36,093 nucleotides of DNA from Aurantimonas coralicida. Lineage in GTDB: Bacteria > Pseudomonadota > Alphaproteobacteria > Rhizobiales > Rhizobiaceae. The notes below the pieces were generated by a model that was given only the letters and a program-made list of their open reading frames with translations, made no database searches and was not told where the DNA came from. The translations under genes were made by a program, and so were the position numbers. The number at the start of each line of letters is the position of its first letter. Position 1 is the stretch's first letter. Of this stretch, positions 15,926 to 24,489 are shown in pieces. Location: positions 1-36,093 of the forward strand of contig DRFF01000149.1 in the NCBI GenBank assembly GCA_011050685.1, read 5' to 3'.

Positions 15926-17176
15926 TCAGATCGCCTCGCCCTTGAGAAGACGCGGCGATGGCCCGCGCGACAGGCCGGCGGCTTGGCCGATGAAGAAGTC
16001 CTTCAGCGGCGGGGCGCGGTCGACCAGCGACAGTCCGAAGCTGCGGGCCGCCCGCAGCAATGGGTTGTCGTTGGAAAACAGGCGGTTCAGGACATCGGTG
16101 GTGATGCCCATCTGGACCGTGTCGAAGCGCCGCCAGCGCTGATAGGTCTCCAGCACGTCGAGCGCGCCGATATCGAGGCCGAGACGGTCTGCCTCGACGA
16201 TCGTCTCGGCCAGCGCCGCGGCGTCCTTGAAGCCGAGATTGAGACCCTGGCCGGCGATCGGGTGGATACCGTGGGCGGCATCGCCCGCAAGCGCGATCCG
16301 CGGCTTGACGAAATCGCGCGCCAGCGTGAGTCCCAACGGAAACGCCCGGCGGCCGCCCTCGACGGTCAGCGCGCCGAGCTTGTGGCCAAAGCGCTGTTCG
16401 AGTTCGTGGTCGAACAGCATCTCGTCGGCGTTGACCAGACGCTCGGCCTCGCGGGTCGGTTCGGTCCAGACCAGCGAGGAGCGGTTGCCTTTCAGCGGCA
16501 GGATGGCGAATGGCCCGGAGGGGAGGAAATGCTCCTCCGCCCGGCCTTCGTGCGGGCGCTCGTGGGCGACGGTCGCGACGATGCCGGATTGGCCGTAGTC
16601 CCAGTGGACGGTGTGGATGCCGGCCATGTCGCGGATCGTCGAGCGGACACCGTCGCAGGCGATCAGCAACCGCGCATCGACGGTCCCGCCGCCGGTGAGG
16701 GCGACGCGGATCGCCGCCATCTGCCGGTCGATGCCCGACACGGCTGTCGCTTGCCGGATGTCGATGCCGAGGGCGTTTGCCCGCTCACGCAGGGCGCCGT
16801 TGAGGGCGGTGTTCGGCAGCATGTGCGCAAACGGCTCGCCGGACTTGGCCTCGCCGCCAAAGGTGAGAAACACCGGGCGGACGGGGTCGGAGGTGCGCGA
16901 GTCGGTGACGATCATCTCGGTGATCGGCTGCGCCTCGTCCTTGACCTTTTCCCAGATGCCGAGCCGCTCCAGCATCCGCACGGCGGCGGCTGCCACGGCG
17001 GAGGCGCGGCCATCCTTTTTCCAGACGCCTTCAGGCGCGGCGTCGACCAGGACGATCTTGAGATGCGGCGCGGCGTCGGCGATCGCCACCGCCGTGGTCA
17101 GGCCGACATAGCCGGCTCCTGCGATGACGATGTCGGCCTGCTCGGCGGCTGTCGTCGCGGCTCTGGTGTCGGACAT
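15926..17176 (-). CDS. UbiH/UbiF/Coq6-family FAD-dependent hydroxylase (ubiquinone biosynthesis)
   Basis: A 416-residue class A flavin monooxygenase, expected to hydroxylate the aromatic ring during ubiquinone synthesis. Features in order: the Rossmann motif IVIAGAGYVGLTTA (residues about 16-29), DGRASAVAAAAVRMLERLG, the LLIACDGVRSTIR motif that helps bind FAD/NADPH, and ALAGDAAHGIHPIAGQGLNLGFKDAAAL with the GD of the ribityl contact. Length is normal. The ATG at 17174-17176 has AAGGAG eight bases upstream. It is divergent from tesB. Which ring position it hydroxylates cannot be read from the sequence, so no symbol is given. Confidence 0.92.
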   Translation of the reverse strand: MSDTRAATTAAEQADIVIAGAGYVGLTTAVAIADAAPHLKIVLVDAAPEGVWKKDGRASAVAAAAVRMLERLGIWEKVKDEAQPITEMIVTDSRTSDPVRPVFLTFGGEAKSGEPFAHMLPNTALNGALRERANALGIDIRQATAVSGIDRQMAAIRVALTGGGTVDARLLIACDGVRSTIRDMAGIHTVHWDYGQSGIVATVAHERPHEGRAEEHFLPSGPFAILPLKGNRSSLVWTEPTREAERLVNADEMLFDHELEQRFGHKLGALTVEGGRRAFPLGLTLARDFVKPRIALAGDAAHGIHPIAGQGLNLGFKDAAALAETIVEADRLGLDIGALDVLETYQRWRRFDTVQMGITTDVLNRLFSNDNPLLRAARSFGLSLVDRAPPLKDFFIGQAAGLSRGPSPRLLKGEAI

Positions 17177-17289
17177 CGAAGTCTCCTTGCTCGCGCCCCT
17201 CGTGCGGCGCGGTCGGTGCGGATCGCGAAAACCGGTTGACCACGCCCGGTATTTTGGTGCAACGCCGCGAAAGGCGAAGGGGTGCGTGG

Positions 17290-17307
17290 CTCCCCGCGAC
17301 TGGGGAG
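17290..17307 (+). promoter_or_regulatory. Hairpin that buries the tesB ribosome-binding site
   Basis: CTCCCC at 17290-17295 pairs perfectly with GGGGAG at 17302-17307 across the six-base loop GCGACT. GGGGAG is the only good Shine-Dalgarno sequence for the tesB ATG at 17317, nine bases further on. A six-pair, five-GC stem would hide it in the mRNA. This may set low translation or respond to temperature or a binding factor; the effect is inferred. Confidence 0.5.
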
Positions 17308-17316
17308 TAGATTAGG

Positions 17317-18189
17317 ATGACAGAGGCCGTTGAAAAGCTCCTCCATATCCTCAATCTCGAACGCATCGAAGAAAATCTGTTTCGTGGCATCAGTCCGGAT
17401 CAGAGCTGGCAGCGGGTTTTCGGCGGCCAGGTGATCGCCCAGGCGCTGGTCGCCACCCAACGTACCGTCCCCGCCGACCGCCATTGTCATTCGCTGCATT
17501 CCTATTTCATGCGTCCGGGCGACCCCGCCGCGCCGATCATCTACGACGTCGACCGGATTCGCGACGGTGGCTCGTTCACCACGCGGCGGGTGGTCGCGAT
17601 CCAGCATGGCCATGCGATTTTCTCGCTCTCGGCCTCCTTCCAGAAGGACGAGGACGGGCACGACCACCAGGTGACGATGCCGGACGTTCCCGGTCCCGAC
17701 GATCTGCCGCATGGCGACGACCTCAAGGAGACGATCCTGAAGCGGGCGCCCGAGCCGGTGCGCCGCTATTGGCTGCGGCCCCGGCCGATCGAGTTCCGGC
17801 CGGTCTCCTTCGACCATTATCTGACCCGCGACAAGCTGGAGCCGGTGCAACAGGTCTGGGTGCGCTGCGCCAGCCCGATCGGCGACGCTCGCGACCTGAA
17901 CGCGGCGGTTCTCGCCTACCTCTCCGACATGACGCTCCTCGACACCTCGCTGTTCGCGCATGGGCTGTCGGTGTTCGACGAACGCATCCAGGCGGCCAGC
18001 CTCGACCATGCCATGTGGTTTCACCGCCCGGTGAAGGTCTCCGACTGGATGCTCTATTCGCAGGACAGCCCGTCCTCGTCAGGCGCGCGGGGTCTCACCC
18101 GTGGCTCGCTGTTCGCCCGCGACGGAACGCTGGTCGCATCGGTGGCGCAGGAAGGGCTGATCCGCCCCCGACGCGTCCCGTCTGCCTAA
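17317..18189 (+). CDS. tesB: Acyl-CoA thioesterase II
   Basis: A 290-residue double hotdog-fold thioesterase hydrolysing medium- and long-chain acyl-CoA to fatty acid and CoA. Motifs are the N-terminal VFGGQVIAQALVAT and SYFMRPGD, and in the second hotdog SLDHAMWFHRP, SGARGLTRGSLF and VAQEGLIR, which hold the Asp, Thr/Ser and Gln of the TesB active site. Length agrees with E. coli TesB (286). The ATG at 17317 follows GGGGAG, which lies in a hairpin. It stands alone between the ubiH-like gene (divergent) and the nitrogen-regulated glnK-amtB operon. Confidence 0.95.
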   Translation: MTEAVEKLLHILNLERIEENLFRGISPDQSWQRVFGGQVIAQALVATQRTVPADRHCHSLHSYFMRPGDPAAPIIYDVDRIRDGGSFTTRRVVAIQHGHAIFSLSASFQKDEDGHDHQVTMPDVPGPDDLPHGDDLKETILKRAPEPVRRYWLRPRPIEFRPVSFDHYLTRDKLEPVQQVWVRCASPIGDARDLNAAVLAYLSDMTLLDTSLFAHGLSVFDERIQAASLDHAMWFHRPVKVSDWMLYSQDSPSSSGARGLTRGSLFARDGTLVASVAQEGLIRPRRVPSA

Positions 18190-18318
18190 TTTCCAGTCAG
18201 ATTTGTGGTTTTTGGCGCGCTTTTAAGCGGCGATGAACCCGTCCAACCGGCGGGCAGCGCCGGTGGAAGCCGCAGTTTCGCACCGCAAAATATGACCGAA
18301 AGGTGGCGCGGCTTCCGT

Positions 18319-18335
18319 TTGGCACAAACCTTGAT
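18319..18335 (+). promoter_or_regulatory. Sigma-54 (-24/-12) promoter of glnK-amtB
   Basis: TTGGCACAAACCTTGAT matches the sigma-54 consensus TTGGCAC-N5-TTGCW except that the -12 GC is GA. The distance from GG to the -12 G is the required 12 bases. Transcription would begin near 18346, giving a leader of about 84 bases to glnK. This fits the known NtrC/RpoN control of glnK-amtB in proteobacteria. I saw no clean NtrC dyad in 18190-18318, only a partial TTTCGCACC near 18277. Confidence 0.75.
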
Positions 18336-18381
18336 TCCTGAAGGTCAGTCATCGTCGCGGGCATGCTGCTCCGGCGAGTGA

Positions 18382-18768
<387 letters not shown>

Positions 18769-18783
18769 GGGGACCGACCACCC

Positions 18784-20166
18784 ATGAATATCAAGAAACT
18801 CCTATTTGCCGGCTCCCTGCTGGCCGGGCTCGCCGCCACGGCGGCCTTCGCCCAGGATGCCGCCGCGCCGGCCGCCGATGCGGCCGCCGCAGTCACCGAG
18901 GCCGCAGCGCCCACGGTCGACAAGGGCGATGTCGCCTGGATGATGACGGCCACACTGATCGTCCTGTTCATGCTCATGCCCGGCCTCGCCCTGTTCTATG
19001 GCGGCCTGGTGCGAGCCAAGAACATGCTGTCGGTGCTGATGCAGTGCACCGTGATCTCCGGCGTTGCCATCATCGTCTGGGTGGTGTGGGGCTATTCCTT
19101 CGCCTTCGGCGGCGGCACCAGCCCCTATTGGGGCGGTCTCGGCAAGCTGTTCCTCGCCGGCGTGACGGTCGATTCGACGGCGGCGACCTTCACCGATGGC
19201 GTGGCCTTGCCCGAATATCTGTTCATCGCCTTCCAGATGACCTTCGCGATGATCACCCCGGCGCTGATCGTCGGCGCCTTCGCCGAACGCATCAAGTTCT
19301 CCGCGGTGGTGCTGTTCACCGTGCTGTGGCTGACCTTCGCCTACTTCCCGATCGCGCATATGGTCTGGGACGGTTCTGGCCTGATCTTCAACGGCGTCCT
19401 GTCCGGCGGCGTAGGCGCGCTCGACTTTGCGGGCGGCACCGTTGTGCACATCAACGCCGGCATCGCCGCGTTGATGGGGTGCCTCTTCGTCGGCAAGCGA
19501 ACCGGCCTCGGCAAGGACATGATGGCCCCGCACTCGATGACGCTGACCATGGTCGGCGCCTCGATCCTGTGGGTCGGCTGGTTCGGCTTCAACGCGGGTT
19601 CGAATCTCGAATCGACAAGCGTCGCAGTGCTCGCCATGGTGAACACCTTCACCGCCACTGCCGGTGCGCTGCTCACCTGGTGCGTCATCGAAACCATGAT
19701 GCGCGGTAAGGCCTCCATGCTGGGCGGGGCCTCCGGCATAGTTGCTGGTCTCGTCGCTGTCACGCCGGCCTGTGGCACGATCGGGCCGGTCGGCGCGATC
19801 GTCCTCGGCGGGCTTGCCAGCGCCGGCTGCTACTTCTTCGTCTCGGTGGTGAAGAACAAGTTCCAGTATGACGACAGCCTCGACGTCTTTGGCATCCATG
19901 GCATCGGCGGCATCATCGGCGCGGTTGGCACGGGCATCTTCACCGCCTCGTCGCTGGGCGGCGTCGGTTTGGCCGATGGCGTGTCGATGGGGGCCCAGGT
20001 CTGGGCCCAGATCGTTGGTGTGCTGGTCACACTGGTCTGGGGTGGCGTGGTCTCGGCGATCCTCTTCAAGATCGTCGATCTCGTCATCGGCCTGCGCCCG
20101 ACGCTGGAGCAGGAGCGCGAAGGCCTCGATCTCGTCTATCATGGCGAGGCGGCCTACCACTCCTGA
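18784..20166 (+). CDS. amtB: Ammonium transporter
   Basis: A 460-residue ammonium channel of the inner membrane. It starts with a signal-like segment (MNIKKLLFAGSLLAGLAATAAFAQ) and an Ala-rich spacer to about residue 45, as in many proteobacterial AmtB, followed by eleven membrane helices. The twin pore histidines are in FAGGTVVHINAG and DVFGIHGIGG; the ammonium-recruiting and Phe-gate region is in the ALFYGGLVRAKNML and FQMTFAMITPAL helices. The C-terminal cytoplasmic tail that docks GlnK is present (RPTLEQEREGLDLVYHGEAAY). GGGGA precedes the ATG. A perfect terminator follows. Confidence 0.96.
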   Translation: MNIKKLLFAGSLLAGLAATAAFAQDAAAPAADAAAAVTEAAAPTVDKGDVAWMMTATLIVLFMLMPGLALFYGGLVRAKNMLSVLMQCTVISGVAIIVWVVWGYSFAFGGGTSPYWGGLGKLFLAGVTVDSTAATFTDGVALPEYLFIAFQMTFAMITPALIVGAFAERIKFSAVVLFTVLWLTFAYFPIAHMVWDGSGLIFNGVLSGGVGALDFAGGTVVHINAGIAALMGCLFVGKRTGLGKDMMAPHSMTLTMVGASILWVGWFGFNAGSNLESTSVAVLAMVNTFTATAGALLTWCVIETMMRGKASMLGGASGIVAGLVAVTPACGTIGPVGAIVLGGLASAGCYFFVSVVKNKFQYDDSLDVFGIHGIGGIIGAVGTGIFTASSLGGVGLADGVSMGAQVWAQIVGVLVTLVWGGVVSAILFKIVDLVIGLRPTLEQEREGLDLVYHGEAAYHS

Positions 20167-20195
20167 TCGGACAACTTCGTCCCACCACATGATGA

Positions 20196-20230
20196 GAGGC
20201 AGGCGGTCAGCGCCTGCCTCTTTCGTTTTC
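20196..20230 (+). terminator. Rho-independent terminator of glnK-amtB
   Basis: GAGGCAGGCG at 20196-20205 and CGCCTGCCTC at 20211-20220 form a perfect 10-bp stem with loop GTCAG, followed by TTTCGTTTTC. It lies 30 bases after the amtB stop, a textbook intrinsic terminator. Confidence 0.92.
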
Positions 20231-20279
20231 AAGAGAAGGGTTCGATCACCGGGTTTGCGACAAGGCGGTGGCGGAGGGT

Positions 20280-20555
20280 TCATTCCTTTAGAACGTCGCG
20301 ATATTCCGGTTTGCGATCGAATTCGGTCCGGGCGAAGGGGCATTGCGGAATCACCTTCAAATTCTCCGCGCGGGCCCAATCGACCCCGGCGGCGAGCAGT
20401 TTCCCCGCCAACCCCTGGCCACGATATCGGTCTGGAACGAAAGTGTGATCGAAGATGACGAGGGACTCGCCGACCCTGACATAGGTCATTTCGCTGTCGC
20501 CGTCCCCGGTCGTAAATCGGCCCTTGGTGCCGTCTGCCTCGTGCCGAATGTCCAT
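20280..20555 (-). CDS. Small GNAT-like N-acetyltransferase (NATD1/YjdJ type)
   Basis: A 91-residue mini GNAT protein. It contains the acetyl-CoA pyrophosphate loop in HTFVPDRYRGQGLAGKLLAAGVDWAR (Arg-x-x-Gly-x-Gly/Ala) and the C-terminal KVIPQCPFARTEFDRKPEYRDVL block typical of the NATD1-like COG2388 family. It is shorter than full GNATs, lacking the N-terminal helices, which is normal for this group. The substrate is unknown. The ATG at 20553-20555 has a strong AAGGAGG site. It is convergent with amtB and divergent from ftsK. Confidence 0.88.
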   Translation of the reverse strand: MDIRHEADGTKGRFTTGDGDSEMTYVRVGESLVIFDHTFVPDRYRGQGLAGKLLAAGVDWARAENLKVIPQCPFARTEFDRKPEYRDVLKE

Positions 20556-20669
20556 CGTCCCGCCTCCTTATTCGATCATTGATAAGAGTGGCGGACGATT
20601 TCGCGATGGCAAGATCGGGCGGCGTTTCGACTTCCGGATTCGCGCGCCGATCGTAAGGCGGTCTTAAGC

Positions 20670-20686
20670 TTAAACGGGTCTTAACC
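20670..20686 (+). promoter_or_regulatory. CtrA binding site upstream of ftsK
   Basis: TTAAACGGGTCTTAACC is an exact TTAA-N7-TTAA site with the CC extension of the preferred CtrA half site. It lies 78 bases before the ftsK start. A further TTAA at 20664-20667 and a repeated GGTCTTAA (20660-20667 and 20677-20684) add possible half sites. CtrA is the cell-cycle master regulator of alphaproteobacteria, and ftsK is a fitting target. Binding is predicted, not shown. Confidence 0.78.
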
Positions 20687-20763
20687 TCGGCTCCCTAATC
20701 TGGCCGCAAGCAGCGGGCCGGCTCGAAGGCACGATCCGCGTTAGGCAAGACAGGCAGGGTTAG

Positions 20764-23598
20764 ATGGCAACCACGGCGTCAGGCGGCAGCGAAACGACAT
20801 TCCTTCGGCGGCAGGGCGAAATCGGCGCCGGCGCCGCGCTGATCGCGCTGGCGGGCTATCTCGGCGTCGCCTTCGCGACCTGGAGTGTGAGCGACCCCTC
20901 GCTCAGCCAGTCCAATCAGAACATGGTGGAGAACTGGGCAGGCCCCTCCGGAGCCATCGTCGCCGACCTCGCCATGCAGATCTTCGGCCTTGCCGCGGCG
21001 CTGCTCGTGGTTCTCCCAGCGCTCTGGGGACTGATTTTGATGTCCGGCCATGCGATCGATCATATCTGGCGGCGCGCCTGGTATGCGGTTGCCGGGACCG
21101 TATTGGCCGCGGCCGCTCTCGGCTGTCTGCCGGCGCCAGCGGGCTGGCCCCTGCCGATCGGCCTTGGCGGCGTCGCCGGCGACCTCGTGTTGAAATTTCC
21201 CGCGCTGGCCACCGGGGCGTATCCGCAAGGCTTCCTGGCGATCGTGCTTGCGCTGATGATCGCCGCGCCGGCGACCTGGCTGTTCCTCAACGGCGCCGGG
21301 GTGATCGATCGACGCCGTCCGGCACCGGTCACAAGCCGCCGTCGCAAGGCCTCGGTGGTCGAAGCGGACGACGAGGATGACGGCGAGGGGGAAGGACGCC
21401 TGGCGCTGTTCTTCGGAGCATTGGCTCATACCGCCTATTCGGCGAAATCCGCCATCGGCCGGCGTCTCGCCGCCCGCCGCGAGGCCCGCGCGTCGAAGGA
21501 ATTCGGCGACGGCTTCGCCAATTGGCGCGACAACGACGAGGATTTCTCCCCCTACCCGGCGCAAGGGCACGGCGACCGCCGCTCGATCCGCGTGTCCCAG
21601 CCCGAGCACATGGAAAACTATTACGAGGCGGATGCCGATGATGGGCGCGCGGAACTCGACGCTGGCTCCGCAATGCCTTGGGACGAAACGGATAATAGCG
21701 AAGAGCGCAATTTCGCGGATGGCGACCTTAGCGATGACGACGCGATGATCGTCCGTCCCGGTGACCGGGTGTCGCCCAACGCGGCGCCGATCCCCGAAGA
21801 GGGCGGCGGCTGGCGTGGGCTCTTGTCCGGCAACATCGTCGCCTTTCCCGGCCGCAAGGCCGCGAAGGACGAGCTTCCGGACGGCGCGGCTGGGGCATCC
21901 GGCCGTCCGGCCCCGGGACGCCAAGCGCGATCCAGCCAAGGCGCGCCGCACCAGCCGGTCGATCCGGGCGTGCGCGTCGTGCCGCAGGCAACCGTCACCG
22001 CCGAGCAACAGCGGCTGCGCGGCGGCTCGGGCCGGGCCGTCGCCCTGAAGCCGGCGACGACGGTCGCCGATCCCGTCCGCTTCGAACTGCCCTCCATCGA
22101 TTTCCTGACGCCGCCGAAGCCGCGCAGCCGCGATTCCACCCTGTCGCCGGAAGCGCTGCAGGAGAACGCCCGTCTGCTCGAAGGCGTGCTGGAGGATTTC
22201 GGCGTCAAGGGCGAGATCATCGAGGTGCGCCCCGGTCCCGTGGTGACGCTCTACGAACTCGAACCGGCGCCGGGCATCAAGTCGTCCCGCGTCATTGGCC
22301 TCGCCGACGACATCGCCCGCTCGATGAGCGCCATCGCCGCGCGCGTCGCCGTCATCCCCGGCAAGAACGCCATCGGCATCGAACTGCCGAACCAGCGCCG
22401 CGAGACCGTCTATTTCCGCGAGATGATCGGCTCGGAGACGTTCACCCAGAACAAGAGCAAGCTGGCCCTCGCCCTCGGCAAGACCATCGGCGGCGAGCCT
22501 GTGATCGCCGATCTCGCCAAGATGCCGCATCTTCTCGTCGCCGGCACCACCGGCTCCGGCAAGTCGGTGTCGATCAACACCATGATCCTGTCGCTGCTCT
22601 ACCGGCTGACGCCGCAGGAATGCCGGATGATCATGATCGATCCGAAGATGCTGGAGCTGTCGGTCTATGACGGCATTCCGCATCTGCTCGCCCCGGTGGT
22701 GACCGATCCTAAAAAGGCGGTCGTCGCGCTGAAATGGACGGTCCGCGAAATGGAGGACCGTTACCGCAAGATGTCGAAGGTGGGCGTCCGCAACATCGAC
22801 GGCTTCAACGCGCGCGTGAAAAGCGCGCTGGAGAAGGACGAGACGATCTCGCGCACGGTTCAGACCGGCTTCGACCGCGAGACCGGCGAGCCGATCTTCG
22901 AGACCGAGGAATTCGATCTCGAGCCGCTGCCCTACATCGTCGTCATCATCGACGAGATGGCCGACCTGATGATGGTCGCCGGCAAGGACATCGAAGGCAC
23001 CGTGCAGCGTTTGGCGCAGATGGCCCGTGCCGCCGGCATCCATGTGGTGATGGCGACGCAGCGTCCCTCGGTCGACGTCATCACCGGCACGATCAAGGCG
23101 AACTTCCCCACCCGCATCTCCTTCCAGGTCACCTCGAAGATCGACAGCCGCACCATTCTGCAGGAGCAGGGCGCCGAGCAACTGCTCGGCATGGGTGACA
23201 TGCTGTTCATGGCCGGTGGCGGCCGCATCCAGCGCGTCCACGGCCCGTTCGTCGATGACAGCGAGGTCGAGCAGATCGTCGCGCATTTGAAGAGCCAGGG
23301 CGTGCCCGATTATCTCGACTCGATCCTGGAGGACGAGGATGAGGACGGCGACTCCGGGTCGTCCGGCGGCGGCGGTGGCGGGGAAGTCGACGAGGGCGCC
23401 GACCTTTACGATCAGGCGGTGGCGATCGTGCTGCGCGACGGCAAGGCCTCGACCTCCTATGTCCAGAGGCGCCTGTCGATCGGCTACAACCGCGCCGCCT
23501 CGATCATCGAGCGGATGGAGCGGGAAGGGATCGTCGGCGCGGCAAACCACGCCGGCAAGCGCGAGATCCTGGTGCCGACGGAAGACGACCGCATGTGA
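20764..23598 (+). CDS. ftsK: DNA translocase FtsK
   Basis: A 944-residue septal DNA pump that moves chromosome dimers and termini during division. Order of parts: four to five membrane helices in residues 20-185; a charged, Asp/Arg/Pro-rich linker to about 450; the RecA-like motor with Walker [10 protein letters not shown] (Lys600) and Walker [11 protein letters not shown] (Asp730), plus [12 protein letters not shown]; an acidic Gly/Ser-rich hinge (about 855-875); and the C-terminal winged-helix gamma domain that reads KOPS ([25 protein letters not shown]). The linker is short compared with E. coli. The ATG at 20764 follows a GGCAGGG site and a CtrA box. lolA follows, a neighbour pairing also seen in gammaproteobacteria. 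Confidence 0.97.
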   Translation: MATTASGGSETTFLRRQGEIGAGAALIALAGYLGVAFATWSVSDPSLSQSNQNMVENWAGPSGAIVADLAMQIFGLAAALLVVLPALWGLILMSGHAIDHIWRRAWYAVAGTVLAAAALGCLPAPAGWPLPIGLGGVAGDLVLKFPALATGAYPQGFLAIVLALMIAAPATWLFLNGAGVIDRRRPAPVTSRRRKASVVEADDEDDGEGEGRLALFFGALAHTAYSAKSAIGRRLAARREARASKEFGDGFANWRDNDEDFSPYPAQGHGDRRSIRVSQPEHMENYYEADADDGRAELDAGSAMPWDETDNSEERNFADGDLSDDDAMIVRPGDRVSPNAAPIPEEGGGWRGLLSGNIVAFPGRKAAKDELPDGAAGASGRPAPGRQARSSQGAPHQPVDPGVRVVPQATVTAEQQRLRGGSGRAVALKPATTVADPVRFELPSIDFLTPPKPRSRDSTLSPEALQENARLLEGVLEDFGVKGEIIEVRPGPVVTLYELEPAPGIKSSRVIGLADDIARSMSAIAARVAVIPGKNAIGIELPNQRRETVYFREMIGSETFTQNKSKLALALGKTIGGEPVIADLAKMPHLLVAGTTGSGKSVSINTMILSLLYRLTPQECRMIMIDPKMLELSVYDGIPHLLAPVVTDPKKAVVALKWTVREMEDRYRKMSKVGVRNIDGFNARVKSALEKDETISRTVQTGFDRETGEPIFETEEFDLEPLPYIVVIIDEMADLMMVAGKDIEGTVQRLAQMARAAGIHVVMATQRPSVDVITGTIKANFPTRISFQVTSKIDSRTILQEQGAEQLLGMGDMLFMAGGGRIQRVHGPFVDDSEVEQIVAHLKSQGVPDYLDSILEDEDEDGDSGSSGGGGGGEVDEGADLYDQAVAIVLRDGKASTSYVQRRLSIGYNRAASIIERMEREGIVGAANHAGKREILVPTEDDRM

Positions 23599-23755
23599 TC
23601 GATGACGAAATGGTTAGGTTTTCGCCATTGGCGTGCCCCATTGCGGGGCGAATGATGCGACCCGACATGAAGGGGCGAGACGAAATCCGCGTCGCGCCCT
23701 ATCTGGTTCGGCGAGACGAAGGGCAGACTTCGGAATAAGGGAAGCCTCCACCACC

Positions 23756-24412
23756 ATGGCGAAAAACGATACAGTTCACCGATCCTTCCGCGCAGCGCTC
23801 GTTCGCGGCGTGGCCTCGGCATTCATCGCGGCAGCGGCCCTCGCGCCGCTCTCGGCAGGTCCGGCGGCGGCCCAGTCGAGCGCCGCGGCACAGAAGATCG
23901 CCGACCATTTCTCTGGCATTCCCTCAATGCATGGCACCTTCATGCAGTTCGATCCGAACGGCCGGCAGACCGAGGGCAAATTCTACATCGAACGGCCCGG
24001 CAAGGTTCGCTTCGACTATTCGGGAACGCCGCTCCGGGTGATTTCCGACGGCTCCAATGTCGCGGTCAACAACAAGAAGCTGAACACCTGGGATGTCTAT
24101 CCCCTGTCGAAGACCCCCTTGAAGCTGTTGCTCAACCGGCGGATCGACCTTTCGGCGGCGAATATCCAGAGCGTCAAGGAAGAGCCCGATCTCACCACCA
24201 TTGTCATGGGCGACAAATCGGTGTTCGGCAATTCGCGCATCACCATGATGTTCGACCCGAAATCCAACGAGCTCAAGCAGTGGACGATCCGCGACCAGCA
24301 GGGCAAGGACACCACGGTGATGATCTACAACGTCAAGAAGGGGGGCGATATCAAGGATTCCTCCTTCAAGATCCCCTATACGGCGATCGCCCAGGGCCAG
24401 ACCGGCAACTGA
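23756..24412 (+). CDS. lolA: Outer-membrane lipoprotein carrier protein LolA
   Basis: A 218-residue periplasmic chaperone that carries lipoproteins from LolCDE to the outer membrane. A long signal peptide (Arg-rich start, hydrophobic ASAFIAAAALAPL, cleavage near AAA-QSS around residue 42) precedes the half-barrel domain. Family marks are MHGTFMQFDPNGRQTEGKFYIERPGKVRFDY and the late MMFDPKSNELKQWTIRDQQGKDTTVMIYNV. The ATG at 23756 (MAKNDTVHRSFR) is the first that gives a proper signal peptide; the open frame runs 41 codons further upstream with no similarity. It is 157 bases after ftsK and ends at a shared hairpin. Confidence 0.92.
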   Translation: MAKNDTVHRSFRAALVRGVASAFIAAAALAPLSAGPAAAQSSAAAQKIADHFSGIPSMHGTFMQFDPNGRQTEGKFYIERPGKVRFDYSGTPLRVISDGSNVAVNNKKLNTWDVYPLSKTPLKLLLNRRIDLSAANIQSVKEEPDLTTIVMGDKSVFGNSRITMMFDPKSNELKQWTIRDQQGKDTTVMIYNVKKGGDIKDSSFKIPYTAIAQGQTGN

Positions 24413-24438
24413 GGCCGCCGTTTCATTCGTCTACCGTC

Positions 24439-24466
24439 AACGGGCCGCCTTTCGGGGCGGCCCGTT
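24439..24466. terminator. Hairpin between the converging lolA and protease genes
   Basis: AACGGGCCGCC at 24439-24449 and GGCGGCCCGTT at 24456-24466 are exact reverse complements around loop TTTCGG, an 11-bp stem. It sits midway between two converging stops, 26 bases after lolA and 23 bases from the protease stop, so it probably ends transcription from both sides. No long T run follows on either strand. Confidence 0.75.
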
Positions 24467-24489
24467 CTGTATCCCGCGCTTTCTCCGCC

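Noticed and set aside
15905-15930. GGCCGGGCGGCC as terminator of the ubiH-like gene
   Set aside because: The possible stem is only four or five pairs with almost no loop and overlaps the coding end, so it is not convincing.
18802-20379. 525-codon open frame antisense to amtB
   Set aside because: Shadow of amtB, low-complexity and crossing the amtB terminator.
20779-23550. 923-codon open frame antisense to ftsK
   Set aside because: Same shadow effect; composition is typical of antisense translation (many Arg, His, Asp, Gln) with no domain.
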